A stretch of 64,000 nt of DNA from DAOSEC01 sp035362935 (GCA_035362935.1 DAOSEC010000001.1:83644-147643); one strand, 5' to 3'; counted from the stretch's first letter, positions 38,508 through 48,740 are shown. Notes: generated by a model not told the origin, from the sequence alone. Translations and numbers: made by a program.

Positions 38508-41327
38508 ATGGGACTAGAATATATTGTTGTTAAAGGTGCACGAGAAAACAATTTAAAAAATATTAGTATCAAAATTCCAAGGGATAAATTTGTTGTTATG
38601 ACTGGACTTTCCGGATCCGGGAAGAGTTCTCTTGCATTTGATACCATTTATGCAGAAGGTCAACGAAGATATGTTGAAAGCTTATCGGCATACGCAAGAC
38701 AGTTTTTGGGAAACGTCGATAAACCAGAGGTAGACTCCATTGAAGGGTTATCTCCAGCAATTTCAATTGATCAAAAAACAACATCTAAAAATCCAAGATC
38801 AACCGTAGGTACTGTTACAGAAATCTACGATTATTTGCGTTTATTGTATGCTAGAATAGGAAAACCTGTTTGTCCAACTCACGGAATTGAAATCAGTAGT
38901 CAAACCATTGAACAGATGGTTGATCGTGTATTTCAGTATCCAGAAGGAACTAAGTTAGAGATATTAGCACCGATTGCCGAAAACAGAAAAGGTACATATG
39001 AAAAAACTTTTGAAGCTCTTCGAAAAGAAGGATATACAAAAGTGAAAGTAGATGGTGAAATGTATGACTTAAGTGATACAATCACTTTAGAAAAAAACAA
39101 GAAACACGATATTGTTGTTGTGATTGATCGAGTAAAAGTTCGTGAAGATGTGAAGTCTCGTATCTATGATTCTTTTGAAGTTGCTTTGAAATTAACTGAA
39201 GGAAAAGTTGTCATAGATGCCGATGGAGAAACACAAATATTTAGTGAACGATATAGTTGTCCACTTTGTGATTTTACGGTTGGAAATCTAGAACCAAGTT
39301 TATTCTCATTCAATGCTCCTTCTGGAGCTTGTCCAACCTGTAAGGGTTTAGGTTATCTTACTGCAGTAGACGAACGTTTGTTAGTACCCAATGAAGACAT
39401 ATCAATTGCTGAAGGAGCAATCCGATATTTGAAAAACATTGTCTTTACTGAAAACATTGAATGGCAACTATTTAAAAAGTTATTTGATTTTTATAACATA
39501 GACATATTTAAACCATATAAATATTTATCATCAGAAGAAAAAGAAATTATAATGTTTGGTTCTAAAACTCCTATAAAATATCAAATTGAATCTTCTGGAG
39601 GAATCGTGATTCGAAAGAACAAGGAAATAGAAGGAGTCGCGACGTTAATTGAACGAAGATATCGTGAAACAACATCAAATGCCGCTAGAGATTATTATAG
39701 TTCCTATTTGGGAGAGCTTCCTTGTCCGGAATGCCAGGGTGAACGTTTGTCGAAAGAAGTGTTAAGTGTTAAAGTTGGTGGCATCCATATTATGGAGTTT
39801 ACAAAAATGTCGATTGATAATTCGTTTTCATTTGTTCAACAGTTAAAATTATCAGATCGAGATCAAAAAATTGGATTTTTAGTGTTAAAAGAGATTAAAG
39901 AACGACTTCAGTTTTTACTAAATGTTGGATTAGAGTATCTTACTCTTGCCAGACAAGCAGGAACGTTATCTGGTGGAGAATCACAACGAATTCGATTAGC
40001 TACACAAATTGGATCTCGTTTAAGTGGTGTTCTTTATGTACTAGATGAACCTTCAATCGGATTACATCAACGAGACAATCAAAAATTGATTCACGCCTTG
40101 AAGGAAATGAGAGACTTAGGAAATACCTTGATAGTCGTTGAACATGATGAAGAAACCATGTTAGAGAGTGATTATTTAATCGACATCGGTCCTGGGGCTG
40201 GATCTCATGGTGGAGAAGTCGTAGCGATTGGTACACCGCAAGAAGTAATGGAGAATCAAAACTCAATAACCGGACAATATTTAAAAGGGATACAAAAAAT
40301 TGAAGTTCCAAAACATCGAAGAGATGGGAATGGAAAGTTTATTACGATTCGTGGAGCAAGAGCAAACAATCTCAAAAACTTGAATATATCAATCCCACTT
40401 GGAAAAATTACAGCGATAACTGGAGTCAGTGGAAGTGGGAAATCAACCCTAGTGAATGAAATTTTATACAAAGGTCTTGCTAGAAAGTTGTATCGTTCCA
40501 AAGATATTCCAGGAGAACATGATGGAATTGATGGTATAGAATACATTGATAAAGTAATTGACATTGATCAATCTCCAATAGGAAGAACACCTAGAAGTAA
40601 CCCTGCCACCTATACTGGAGCATTTGATGGTATTAGGGACTTGTTTACAGAAACGATTGAAGCCAAAAAGCGGGGATACCAAAAAGGAAGATTCTCATTT
40701 AATGTCAAAGGTGGTCGTTGTGAAACCTGTGGTGGGGATGGTGTGATTCGCATTGAAATGCATTTCTTACCTGATGTATATGTACCATGTGATGCCTGTC
40801 ATGGTAAACGTTACAATCGAGAAACATTGGAAGTTAAGTATAAGGGTAAAAACATAGCAGATGTATTAGAAATGACAGTAGAAGAGGCTTGTGTGTTTTT
40901 TGAAAACATTCCAACGATATCGAATAAACTAAATACTATCAATGATGTTGGACTCGGCTATATTCGACTCGGTCAAAGTGCAACAACACTTTCCGGTGGA
41001 GAAGCACAACGTGTTAAACTGGCAAGCGAACTTCATAAAAAGATAACAGATGGAACCATCTTTATCCTTGATGAACCTACAACAGGACTGCATACGCACG
41101 ATGTGAAGCGTTTGATTGAGGTGCTGAATAAAATGGCAGATAACAACGCAACCATTGTAGTGATTGAACATAATCTAGATATTATTAAGGTCGCAGATCA
41201 TGTTATAGACTTAGGACCATTTGGTGGTGACAAAGGTGGTATGGTTGTAGGACTAGGAACACCAGAACAAATCGCTCAAATAGAAGAATCATTTACTGGA
41301 CATTTCTTGCAACGAGTTTTAAAATAG
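38508..41327 (+). CDS. uvrA: Excinuclease ABC subunit A
   Basis: 939 residues. Damage-recognition ATPase of nucleotide excision repair. First Walker [10 protein letters not shown], zinc module (CPLC...CPTC), signature LSGGESQR with [13 protein letters not shown], then second Walker [10 protein letters not shown], second zinc module (CETC...CDAC) and LSGGEAQR with [10 protein letters not shown]. Complete and uninterrupted. uvrB and uvrC are not adjacent, unlike the uvrB-uvrA pair of many Bacillota. Own promoter; AGAGGTG ribosome binding site. Confidence 0.97.
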   Translation: MGLEYIVVKGARENNLKNISIKIPRDKFVVMTGLSGSGKSSLAFDTIYAEGQRRYVESLSAYARQFLGNVDKPEVDSIEGLSPAISIDQKTTSKNPRSTVGTVTEIYDYLRLLYARIGKPVCPTHGIEISSQTIEQMVDRVFQYPEGTKLEILAPIAENRKGTYEKTFEALRKEGYTKVKVDGEMYDLSDTITLEKNKKHDIVVVIDRVKVREDVKSRIYDSFEVALKLTEGKVVIDADGETQIFSERYSCPLCDFTVGNLEPSLFSFNAPSGACPTCKGLGYLTAVDERLLVPNEDISIAEGAIRYLKNIVFTENIEWQLFKKLFDFYNIDIFKPYKYLSSEEKEIIMFGSKTPIKYQIESSGGIVIRKNKEIEGVATLIERRYRETTSNAARDYYSSYLGELPCPECQGERLSKEVLSVKVGGIHIMEFTKMSIDNSFSFVQQLKLSDRDQKIGFLVLKEIKERLQFLLNVGLEYLTLARQAGTLSGGESQRIRLATQIGSRLSGVLYVLDEPSIGLHQRDNQKLIHALKEMRDLGNTLIVVEHDEETMLESDYLIDIGPGAGSHGGEVVAIGTPQEVMENQNSITGQYLKGIQKIEVPKHRRDGNGKFITIRGARANNLKNLNISIPLGKITAITGVSGSGKSTLVNEILYKGLARKLYRSKDIPGEHDGIDGIEYIDKVIDIDQSPIGRTPRSNPATYTGAFDGIRDLFTETIEAKKRGYQKGRFSFNVKGGRCETCGGDGVIRIEMHFLPDVYVPCDACHGKRYNRETLEVKYKGKNIADVLEMTVEEACVFFENIPTISNKLNTINDVGLGYIRLGQSATTLSGGEAQRVKLASELHKKITDGTIFILDEPTTGLHTHDVKRLIEVLNKMADNNATIVVIEHNLDIIKVADHVIDLGPFGGDKGGMVVGLGTPEQIAQIEESFTGHFLQRVLK

Positions 41328-41347
41328 AGAATATTGTTAGTGAGTAT

Positions 41348-41375
41348 TTTACATTTTTCATATATATGTTATAAT
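41348..41375 (+). promoter_or_regulatory. Promoter of the lgt operon
   Basis: TTTACA (41348-41353), 16-nt spacer, TATAAT (41370-41375). Confidence 0.6.
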
Positions 41376-41410
41376 ATACAAACAAGAATGTATAGAAAGG
41401 AGTGAGTGTT

Positions 41411-41887
41411 ATGCAAGATGATAACCAAAATAAGCCAAACAAACCAAAACGTAAAGCAATCATACTGAACTTTGGAAATCAAGTGTTTCAAAACTTCTTT
41501 GCGAATGCTTTGTTGTATTTTGTTTTAAACTCGGCGTTGGTCTTTGCTTTAATCGGATACACAAAAACATGGATTATAGTCGATTCACCACTCACCACAC
41601 TATACTTCATTTTAATTTTTACGCTACTCGAAATAGTAATTCGTCATTTCGTTCACAAATGGATTCCAAACATTATGTTATATAGCTTTGGATCAGTCGG
41701 AATGTTTATCACTGTGTTTTCTATGTTTGTTGCTGATCAGATTCTTACTGGTTTGGCATTTAGAAGTGCTGCAACATTAACTTTCTTTATATTAATTTTG
41801 ATTGTGACAAGATTTATATTTTATACCATTTTACTGAGAAAAAAGATTTCAAAAATATTAGACCAACAGTCTAACAAAAAAGAATAA
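41411..41887 (+). CDS. Four-helix membrane protein, possibly YvlD/phage-holin-4-like
   Basis: 158 residues. A basic N-terminus (KPNKPKRKA) and four hydrophobic segments (about 28-50, 58-75, 82-108, 114-137), then a basic tail. The hydrophobic pattern and length resemble YvlD, which in Bacillus lies beside hprK-lgt, but identity is weak by eye. AAAGGAG precedes the ATG at 41411; the GTG at 41402 is within that site. It occupies the position of hprK between uvrA and lgt. Confidence 0.6.
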   Translation: MQDDNQNKPNKPKRKAIILNFGNQVFQNFFANALLYFVLNSALVFALIGYTKTWIIVDSPLTTLYFILIFTLLEIVIRHFVHKWIPNIMLYSFGSVGMFITVFSMFVADQILTGLAFRSAATLTFFILILIVTRFIFYTILLRKKISKILDQQSNKKE

Positions 41888-41902
41888 CAGGAGGAAAATC
41901 TT

Positions 41903-42775
41903 ATGTATTTTTTAATTGCTGATCCAATTGAACGTGTAGCGTTTACCATTTTTGGTCAAGATGTATACTGGTATGCAATCTTTATTTTGTTTGCAGCATT
42001 ATCTGCTTTGGGAACAGGTATTTATTTTGGTAAAAAAATGGGAGTCAACATTGATCATTTGATCGATGGGTTCACAATCGGTCTAATTGTTGGAGTTGTT
42101 TTTGCACGGCTCTATTATGTTTTATTTGAGCTAGATCGTTTTCCAACGTTTGCGGATGTATTTGATTTAAGAAATGGATTGGCAGGACTAGCAATACACG
42201 GAGTAATCATCTCAATGGTAATATATATTCCACTTTATTGTAAATGGAGAAAAATCGACATCTTAAAAATGTTAGAATTAGCCGCACCTGGATTTCTACT
42301 TGCACAAGCATTAGGTAGATGGGGTAATTTTATCAATCAAGAAGCACATGGTCCACTTGTGCCAGGCGCTACAATCATTGAACAACGACAATTCTTAAAA
42401 AATTTATTGTTACCTGATTTTATAGTCGACCAAATGTATATGGAAAAATATATTAATAATGTTTGGTACCAAGGATACTTTCATCCAACGTTCTTATATG
42501 AGATGGTGTGGAATTTAATAGGATTTGCGTTAATCTTGATCTTGAGAAAAAAACTTAAAAATTATTACATGGGCGACTCTTTAGCGATTTACTTAATTTG
42601 GTACGGAGTGGGACGATTCTTTATCGAAATCTTAAGAACAGATGCCTTGCTTGCTGGAAGTTTAAAAATTGCTCAACTGGTATCAATTTTGATGGTTTTA
42701 GCTGGAGCTACACTTCTTGTATTACGCCGCGTTTACAAATTCCGTCTAGAACGCACGATGGATGTTATTAAATAG
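41903..42775 (+). CDS. lgt: Prolipoprotein diacylglyceryl transferase
   Basis: 290 residues, seven hydrophobic segments. Transfers diacylglycerol from phosphatidylglycerol to the lipobox Cys of prolipoproteins. The Lgt signature LGRWGNFINQEAHG is intact, as are HGVIISM (conserved His) and the late HPTFLYEMVWN and WYGVGRFFIEILRTD. CAGGAGGA ribosome binding site. It implies lipoproteins in this organism. Confidence 0.96.
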   Translation: MYFLIADPIERVAFTIFGQDVYWYAIFILFAALSALGTGIYFGKKMGVNIDHLIDGFTIGLIVGVVFARLYYVLFELDRFPTFADVFDLRNGLAGLAIHGVIISMVIYIPLYCKWRKIDILKMLELAAPGFLLAQALGRWGNFINQEAHGPLVPGATIIEQRQFLKNLLLPDFIVDQMYMEKYINNVWYQGYFHPTFLYEMVWNLIGFALILILRKKLKNYYMGDSLAIYLIWYGVGRFFIEILRTDALLAGSLKIAQLVSILMVLAGATLLVLRRVYKFRLERTMDVIK

Positions 42776-42776
42776 T

Positions 42777-43418
42777 ATGAAGCCAATTGTTTTATTTGAT
42801 TGTGACGGAACGCTTATTCACACATATGATTTGATCAAAGCAACCTTTATCGAAACATTCAAACAATGTTTACCTGATTTTGATGCTACAGAGGACCATA
42901 TTAAGTCTTATTTTGGTCCGACAATAGACGATACATTTTGGACATTAACGAGCAATCCCATCAAACACAAAGAGTTGATGGATACTTACCGGAAAATAAA
43001 TTTAGAACTTCATCCAAAGTTTGTTTATGCATATCCAAATGTCAACAAGACACTTTCTATTTTGAAAGAATCAGGATACAAAATAGGGATTGTATCAAAC
43101 AAAATGAAACATGTAATCGAGTATGGTTTAACGCTAACCAACACACTATCATATATCGATTATATAGTTGGATCTGACTGTGTAGAAATTCCAAAACCAA
43201 ATCCAATGGGAGTAAAGCTTGCATTAGCACAATTTCATCAAAATGAAGCCATTTTTATTGGGGATTCATTGATTGATATTGATACTGCAATAGCAGCAAA
43301 CATTCCTTCGGTTGGTGTGACTTGGGCACACGTCACGAAGGAGGAATTTATAAAAAGAAACGCAACATATGTCGTTGATGATATGTTGGAATTATTAACC
43401 ATTTTAGGGGAGATGTAG
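42777..43418 (+). CDS. HAD-family phosphatase, PpaX/phosphoglycolate phosphatase-like
   Basis: 213 residues. HAD motifs I FDCDGTLIHT, II IVSNKM, III KPNPMGVKLA and IV FIGDSLIDIDTAIAANI are all present with a C1 cap. In Bacillus, ppaX follows lgt and hydrolyses the pyrophosphate made by HprK; here hprK is missing nearby, so the substrate may differ. The ATG at 42777, 1 nt after the lgt stop, gives the usual short lead into motif I; an in-frame ATG at 42762 lies inside lgt. No strong ribosome binding site, so likely coupled. Confidence 0.85.
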   Translation: MKPIVLFDCDGTLIHTYDLIKATFIETFKQCLPDFDATEDHIKSYFGPTIDDTFWTLTSNPIKHKELMDTYRKINLELHPKFVYAYPNVNKTLSILKESGYKIGIVSNKMKHVIEYGLTLTNTLSYIDYIVGSDCVEIPKPNPMGVKLALAQFHQNEAIFIGDSLIDIDTAIAANIPSVGVTWAHVTKEEFIKRNATYVVDDMLELLTILGEM

Positions 43419-43420
43419 AA

Positions 43421-44350
43421 ATGAACACAAATAAAAATATATATGATATTCTTACCATAGGTGCAGGGCCAGCAGGACTCACCGCTGGTATTTATGGTGT
43501 AAGGGCAAATTTAAAAGTAGGTATGTTAGAACGAAGCGCTCCAGGAGGGCAAATTGTATGGACATACGAAATTGAAAACTACCCAGGATATGAAAAATTA
43601 CCAGGTCCAGACCTAGCAATGAAGATGTATGAACATGCGACCAACATGGGAGCAGAATATATCTATGGAGATGTTACTTGTATAAAAAAAGAAAATGATT
43701 TGTTTACAGTAAAAACAGAGGACAATGAATTTAAAGCAAAAACCATTATTATTGCAACCGGTACCGTAAACCGTAGATTAAATGTGACAGGTGAAGATCG
43801 TTTAGCAGGATATGGAATATCTTGGTGTGCGATATGTGATGGCGCATTTTACAAAGGCAAAGAGGTCGCTGTTGTTGGTGGTGGAAACTCCGCACTAGAA
43901 GAAGCATTGTATTTAGCTAGCATTGTTGATAAGGTATACATTATTCATAGACGTGATGCCTTTAGAGCAGATAAACTAGCACAAGAACGAGTATTCAATA
44001 ACAAGAAGATTGAAGTTATTTGGGACTCTGTCATTGAATCGTTTAATGGTGAAAAAAACGTTGAGAGCGTAACAATCAAAAATGTTGTAACGAATGCATC
44101 CAAAGATTTAAAAGTAAGTGGTGTATTCTTATATATCGGTCAAGATCCAGCTACAGGATTTGTCAAAGATTTTGGTATACTTGATGAATCAAATTATGTC
44201 ATAGCTAACCAAAAGATGGAAACAGCTATACCAGGACTATTCGCGGCTGGTGATTGCATTGTGAAAGATTTAAGACAAGTTGCAACAGCAGTATCAGATG
44301 GTGCTGTTGCTGCAATCGAAGCAATTAAATACATTGAACGACTAAAGTAA
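43421..44350 (+). CDS. trxB: Thioredoxin reductase
   Basis: 309 residues. NADPH-dependent FAD enzyme reducing thioredoxin. FAD Rossmann loop IGAGPAGLTAGIY, redox centre WCAICDGAFYKGKE (CxxC), NADPH loop VVGGGNSALEEALYL with IHRRDAFRA, and the C-terminal GLFAAGDC. Two nt after the HAD gene. It could feed the membrane thioredoxin encoded at 45.7 kb (inference, topology would need a transmembrane relay). Confidence 0.95.
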   Translation: MNTNKNIYDILTIGAGPAGLTAGIYGVRANLKVGMLERSAPGGQIVWTYEIENYPGYEKLPGPDLAMKMYEHATNMGAEYIYGDVTCIKKENDLFTVKTEDNEFKAKTIIIATGTVNRRLNVTGEDRLAGYGISWCAICDGAFYKGKEVAVVGGGNSALEEALYLASIVDKVYIIHRRDAFRADKLAQERVFNNKKIEVIWDSVIESFNGEKNVESVTIKNVVTNASKDLKVSGVFLYIGQDPATGFVKDFGILDESNYVIANQKMETAIPGLFAAGDCIVKDLRQVATAVSDGAVAAIEAIKYIERLK

Positions 44351-44359
44351 GGTGGAATT

Positions 44360-45298
44360 ATGTCATTTGCTAGTGAAGTGAAAAAAGAAATAACAGCAAT
44401 TGAAACGGATTTACCGATGATGAAATTTGAATTAGCAGGGATATTACGAACTTCTTCTGAAATCATCATCTCTAAAAACACGTTTAAGATTCGCTTTTCA
44501 ACCAAGAATCCTTCCACAGCAAGAAGACTAATTCAACTATTGAAAAAAGTGTACTCGGTTGAAACAGAACTTGAAATTATCAACAGCAAAGGATTTGATC
44601 ATAAGAAAACATATCATATAATGGTAGATAAGTTTGCCTCCATGATCATAGAGGATTATAAGCTTTTACCAACAGATGATCCACATTTGATAGAACAAGA
44701 ATCAGCCGAAGCCAAACAAGCATTCATACGAGGGGCATTTTTAGCAAAAGGATCGATTAACGATCCTAAAAAAACGAGTTATCATTTGGAAATCCTGACT
44801 AGAAATGAACTAGATGCAAATATAATTCAAGAAATTTTGGAAGAATCAGACATTGTTTCAAAAGTGATGAGTAAGCGAAATGGTTATTTGGTATATATTA
44901 AAGAAGCAGAAATGATTCGAGATTTTTTAGCACTGATTGGTGCAAATAGTGGTGTTTTCTATTTTGAGGATTCTAGAATTCGGCGCGACTTAAATAATTC
45001 AATCAATCGTGTAATGAACTGTGATATTGCTAATACGAATAAATCAATGCAAGCATGTGATGAGCAGTTAAGGAATATCGCAATTATTGAGGAAAACAAA
45101 CAATTAGATACACTAACTCCTCGCATAAGAGATGTCATCTATTTAAGAAAAAATTATCCTGAATCTTCACTAGCTGAATTAAGTGAATTATCAATTGAGT
45201 ATTTAGGAAGAGAAATCTCGAAATCGGGGCTCAACCACATATTCAAAGAAATAGCTAATATAGCGCTATCGATTGAGAAAGGATCTAAAAACATATGA
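44360..45298 (+). CDS. whiA: DNA-binding protein WhiA
   Basis: 312 residues. N-terminal half resembles a degenerate LAGLIDADG homing-endonuclease fold (FELAGILRTSS, AFIRGAFLAKGSIND), C-terminal half is the WhiA helix-turn-helix (SSLAELSELS...ISKSGLNHIFKEI). In Bacillus WhiA influences chromosome segregation and division. Usually preceded by rapZ and yvcK, which are absent here: it follows trxB directly. It overlaps acpS by 4 nt (ATGA). Confidence 0.94.
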   Translation: MSFASEVKKEITAIETDLPMMKFELAGILRTSSEIIISKNTFKIRFSTKNPSTARRLIQLLKKVYSVETELEIINSKGFDHKKTYHIMVDKFASMIIEDYKLLPTDDPHLIEQESAEAKQAFIRGAFLAKGSINDPKKTSYHLEILTRNELDANIIQEILEESDIVSKVMSKRNGYLVYIKEAEMIRDFLALIGANSGVFYFEDSRIRRDLNNSINRVMNCDIANTNKSMQACDEQLRNIAIIEENKQLDTLTPRIRDVIYLRKNYPESSLAELSELSIEYLGREISKSGLNHIFKEIANIALSIEKGSKNI

Positions 45299-45645
45299 TT
45301 CAAAGCATTGGAGTAGACATTGTTGATAACAATAGGATCAAAGAACAAATAAATAATAATGCATTTATCAAACGAATATTATCAGCTAAAGAGTACGAAG
45401 TGTTTGAATCCTTCTCATTGGAAAAACGTAAAATCGAATATTTAGCCGGAAGATTTGCTTCAAAAGAGGCGATATTTAAAGCAATTAAGGTTGCAGAAAA
45501 AACAATTAATTATAAGGATATCTCAATACTGAACGATGAGAATCAAGCCCCTTATGTTGAATTTGATTATTTAAAAGATAAAAAAATTCACATATCGATT
45601 TCACATGAAACGAATATGACAATCGCATTTGTCATCATAGAATAA
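45295..45645 (+). CDS. acpS: Holo-[acyl-carrier-protein] synthase
   Basis: 116 residues. Attaches 4'-phosphopantetheine to ACP. Metal/CoA motifs GVDIVDNNRI and AGRFASKEAIFKA are present, then HISISHETNMTIAFVI at the end. It implies fatty-acid or other ACP-dependent synthesis. Start overlaps the whiA stop. Confidence 0.94.
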   Translation: MIQSIGVDIVDNNRIKEQINNNAFIKRILSAKEYEVFESFSLEKRKIEYLAGRFASKEAIFKAIKVAEKTINYKDISILNDENQAPYVEFDYLKDKKIHISISHETNMTIAFVIIE

Positions 45646-45663
45646 ACTTTTTTGGAGGGACCT

Positions 45664-46263
45664 ATGTCAAAACAATATAAATCTAAGTATGCAAAATCTC
45701 AATCCAACACTAAGATTTTTTTTATTGGTGTTGGGGCGGTTACAATATTTTTTACCATTTTAATTTTACTAGCTGTATTTCAGCCATTTAAAATTAGAGA
45801 CTATTCTGCTATGAACCGTATTACGGCACTTGAAATATTTTCACAAGAAGAAACGGAATATTATGTCTATTTTTATCAATCTACTTGCCAAGGCTGCATA
45901 GAGGTAAAACCGACCGTTTTAGATTATGCAAACTTTTCACGCAACGGTAAAAATGGAAGAACACAATTGTATATAGTAAACATGCAAAGTTTAGTGAACC
46001 AACAAATCATAAAAGACTGTAGTACTTCATCCGATCCAAACTGCCAATCTACCAATATTTTTACAGCAAATAGCCAAGACTTGAGTGGAATTCAAGTTGC
46101 AACAACTCCATCTATGATAAAAATTGTAAATGGACGAGTTGCGGCAGCTTCTTGGACTACTGTTTCTGGAATAAGAACAGAACTTACCAACTTAATGGAA
46201 GCAGCAGGACAAACGCAAGAAGCATTGCCTTACTTAGATAAGAAATCGTATGCTTTATATTAA
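45664..46263 (+). CDS. Membrane-anchored thioredoxin-fold protein
   Basis: 199 residues. A basic N-terminus and one hydrophobic helix (about 18-41) place the rest outside the membrane. YFYQSTCQGCIEVKP has a CxxC in the thioredoxin active-site position and VATTPSMIKI a cis-Pro loop; an extra Cys pair (DCSTSSDPNC) follows. A thiol-disulfide role at the cell surface is likely but its client is unknown. TTGGAGGG gives the ribosome binding site for the ATG at 45664; the TTG at 45652 is part of it. It overlaps the ABC ATPase gene by 14 nt. Confidence 0.8.
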   Translation: MSKQYKSKYAKSQSNTKIFFIGVGAVTIFFTILILLAVFQPFKIRDYSAMNRITALEIFSQEETEYYVYFYQSTCQGCIEVKPTVLDYANFSRNGKNGRTQLYIVNMQSLVNQQIIKDCSTSSDPNCQSTNIFTANSQDLSGIQVATTPSMIKIVNGRVAAASWTTVSGIRTELTNLMEAAGQTQEALPYLDKKSYALY

Positions 46264-47152
46264 TGAAGTCTATAAGTCGTTTGGTGAAGTAAAGGCAGTC
46301 AACGGCGTTTCATTAGAAATCAATCCTGGTGAGATATATGGATTGCTTGGTGCAAATGGTGCTGGAAAGACTACGATGTTTCGTATGATACTAAATATTA
46401 TTAAACCAGATTCTGGTGTCATTCAATATAATAATCAAACGATGAGCATTGAAAACTCTTATTTGTTTGGGTATTTACCAGAGGAAAGAAGTTTATATCA
46501 AAGAGAAAAAGTAGCAGACCAACTAGTCTATTTTGCAAAATTAAAAGGGTTAACTTCAAAAGAGGCAAATCTAAAATTAGACTATTGGTTGGAAAAATTT
46601 GAAGTAACAGAATACAAACACCGTAAAGTCAAAGAATTATCCAAAGGAAATCAACAAAAAATTGCATTTATTGCGGCTTTGATTCATGACCCTGAAATCA
46701 TTATCCTAGACGAACCATTTACGGGGTTAGACCCCATGAATACAAAAATATTTAAAACCTTGATTCAAGAGATTGCGTCAAATGGGAAGACCATTATATT
46801 TTCTTCTCACCAAATGGATGTGATTGAAGAACTTTGTGATCGCTTAGCCATCATGAAAAAAGGGAAAATAATCTTAGAGGGTAAGTTACACGACATCAAA
46901 GAGAAATATAAAAAGAAGAACGTATTTATCCAAGGGGAAGACATCAATCACGATGATTTTGCTCATATCAAAGGAGTAGTAAACATTACAAACCAAAGAA
47001 ATGATTTGGTTGTTTCCATTGAGGATAAAAGCGTCATTGAGTCACTATTACAGGTCATTAAAAACAAAAAAGTCATTACAAAGTTTGTACAAGAGGAACC
47101 TTCTCTAGATGAAATCTTTATTAGTAAGATGGGTGAAAAATATGAAGGTTAA
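46250..47152 (+). CDS. ABC transporter ATP-binding protein (NatA-like)
   Basis: 300 residues. Walker A GLLGANGAGKTTMFRMI, signature LSKGNQQKIAFIAALIHDPE, Walker B IIILDEPFTGLDP, and H-loop SSHQMDVI; the C-terminal ~80 residues are the extra domain seen in ABC-2 exporters of the NatA type. Pairs with the permease encoded next. Substrate unknown (sodium, drug or lipid export are family possibilities). Confidence 0.92.
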   Translation: MLYINEVYKSFGEVKAVNGVSLEINPGEIYGLLGANGAGKTTMFRMILNIIKPDSGVIQYNNQTMSIENSYLFGYLPEERSLYQREKVADQLVYFAKLKGLTSKEANLKLDYWLEKFEVTEYKHRKVKELSKGNQQKIAFIAALIHDPEIIILDEPFTGLDPMNTKIFKTLIQEIASNGKTIIFSSHQMDVIEELCDRLAIMKKGKIILEGKLHDIKEKYKKKNVFIQGEDINHDDFAHIKGVVNITNQRNDLVVSIEDKSVIESLLQVIKNKKVITKFVQEEPSLDEIFISKMGEKYEG

Positions 47153-48380
47153 AAAACTACTATCGGTTGTATTTTATAGTTACAAGAAAAAGGTATTAAG
47201 CAAAACTTTTATCTTTATGCATTTAATGTATTTCGTAATTTTTGCAATCTCGATAGGAGCAAGCGTAATAGGATCTATTTCTAATACAAATACTCCACCA
47301 ACACCGTACATTATAGTAATTGACGAAACAGGGCTTGATTATAAAAGTTTATACAATTCAGATCGATATATTTTAGATTTTGATGGAACACTTGATGATG
47401 CGAAAGATCTAGTGTTAAATCGATCAGTTCAAGCAGTTGTTGTACTAAATGCGGATGAAAACCTGATGCCAGTATTTCAGTTTATTACGTATGATAACTC
47501 AAATACATTTTTAACAAGTACCTTAAGAACCGATGCTAGCGGCTTGCATTCATTTGTATATATGCAAATTCATAGTATACCGATGAATGCGTTTGTTCCA
47601 AATACTACATCAGAAGCGCTAAAAGAAAATGCGGATTCGATAGAAAAAGTAGAAATGATTACATTTCTATCCATGGCGATCATTATAGTGTTAATGATTG
47701 TAGCATTCCCGGCATTAAGCATTATCTCGAATGATATTATCTATGAGAAATCCGATCGAACAATGGAACTAATTGTTTCAAGCGTATCAAGCAAAAATTT
47801 ATATTATTCGAAAATTATGGTTGGGTTTTTACTTACACTTACTGAACTACTAGGTGTTGCATTAATGGCAGTAATCGGAATCTCAGTCTTAATTCATTTT
47901 GGTTCAGCGGGTTCAAGTGGAACGTTATATGTGATCAGTCAGGCACTTTCATACATGACATCTGAAATCAATGTTGGATTAACCATTTTCACAGTCATTA
48001 CATATGCAACTCTTATGCTTTTATTATACTTAGTATTAACTGTTATATTCGTTTCATTCGCAACCGATATAGAAACAGGTGGATACTGGATGTTAATCCC
48101 TTTAATGGGGATGATAGTATTTTCTCAAATGTCAATTGCCGTTCCAACAAACCCAAACAGTATCTTAAGTTCTATTTTAGCATATTTACCTCTAGCTAGT
48201 GGATATGCGCTACCAATAAAAATACTGTTTGATACAGCATCAATTTGGGAAGTGATAATAAGTACAATTTTATTGCTTGGAACAATTGGCGTGATTACCT
48301 ATTATGGACAATTTATATTTGCTAAAAACGTCATAAAGTACTCAAGCAAAAGAAAGAACAAAAAACTAGTAAAAGCATAA
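47142..48380 (+). CDS. ABC-2 type permease (NatB-like)
   Basis: 412 residues. One N-terminal hydrophobic segment (about 22-42), a soluble outside domain (about 50-180), then five C-terminal segments, the ABC-2/NatB layout, with NDIIYEKSDRTMELIVSSVS as the typical coupling region. The start at 47142 (MKVKKLL) was chosen over in-frame upstream codons inside the ATPase gene; the overlap is 11 nt. Confidence 0.88.
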   Translation: MKVKKLLSVVFYSYKKKVLSKTFIFMHLMYFVIFAISIGASVIGSISNTNTPPTPYIIVIDETGLDYKSLYNSDRYILDFDGTLDDAKDLVLNRSVQAVVVLNADENLMPVFQFITYDNSNTFLTSTLRTDASGLHSFVYMQIHSIPMNAFVPNTTSEALKENADSIEKVEMITFLSMAIIIVLMIVAFPALSIISNDIIYEKSDRTMELIVSSVSSKNLYYSKIMVGFLLTLTELLGVALMAVIGISVLIHFGSAGSSGTLYVISQALSYMTSEINVGLTIFTVITYATLMLLLYLVLTVIFVSFATDIETGGYWMLIPLMGMIVFSQMSIAVPTNPNSILSSILAYLPLASGYALPIKILFDTASIWEVIISTILLLGTIGVITYYGQFIFAKNVIKYSSKRKNKKLVKA

Positions 48381-48431
48381 AAATATATATAAAAAAGCAT
48401 CTATTTACCGGCTACAAAGGATATTTTTTCG

Positions 48432-48460
48432 TTGACAATTCATATGAAATAAGGTATCAT
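48432..48460 (+). promoter_or_regulatory. tRNA promoter
   Basis: Consensus TTGACA (48432-48437), 17-nt spacer, TATCAT (48455-48460), 17 nt before tRNA-Ser. Confidence 0.75.
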
Positions 48461-48477
48461 AGTGTAGCCGATTATTT

Positions 48478-48568
48478 GGAGTAGTACTCAAGTGGCTGAA
48501 GAGGCGCCCCTGCTAAGGGTGTAGATCGGGAAACCGGTGCGAGGGTTCAAATCCCTCCTGCTCCGCCA
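48478..48568 (+). tRNA. tRNA-Ser(GCU)
   Basis: Acceptor GGAGTAG pairs with CTGCTCC; anticodon loop CTGCTAA gives anticodon GCT; a long variable arm (ATCGGGAAACCGGT) and GGTTCAAATCC T-loop fit a class II serine tRNA. CCA is encoded. Confidence 0.96.
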
Positions 48569-48570
48569 TT

Positions 48571-48646
48571 GGCCCGTTGGAGAAACGGTTAACTCACTTG
48601 CCTTTCACGCAAGCATTCACGGGTTCGAATCCCGTACGGGTCACCA
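48571..48646 (+). tRNA. tRNA-Glu(UUC)
   Basis: Acceptor GGCCCGT pairs with ACGGGTC; anticodon stem-loop CTTGC-CTTTCAC-GCAAG gives anticodon TTC; GGTTCGAATCC T-loop; CCA encoded. Two nt after tRNA-Ser, same transcript. Confidence 0.96.
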
Positions 48647-48658
48647 TAAATTGGCACC

Positions 48659-48691
48659 AAAGACTTATCTCATCGAGATGGGTCTTTTTTT
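48659..48691 (+). terminator. tRNA operon terminator
   Basis: AAGACTTATCTC-atc-GAGATGGGTCTT followed by TTTTTT. Confidence 0.88.
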
Positions 48692-48740
48692 ATATTAATC
48701 AAATGAAAGCAATTATAGATAATTTTCTTATGGAATAATG

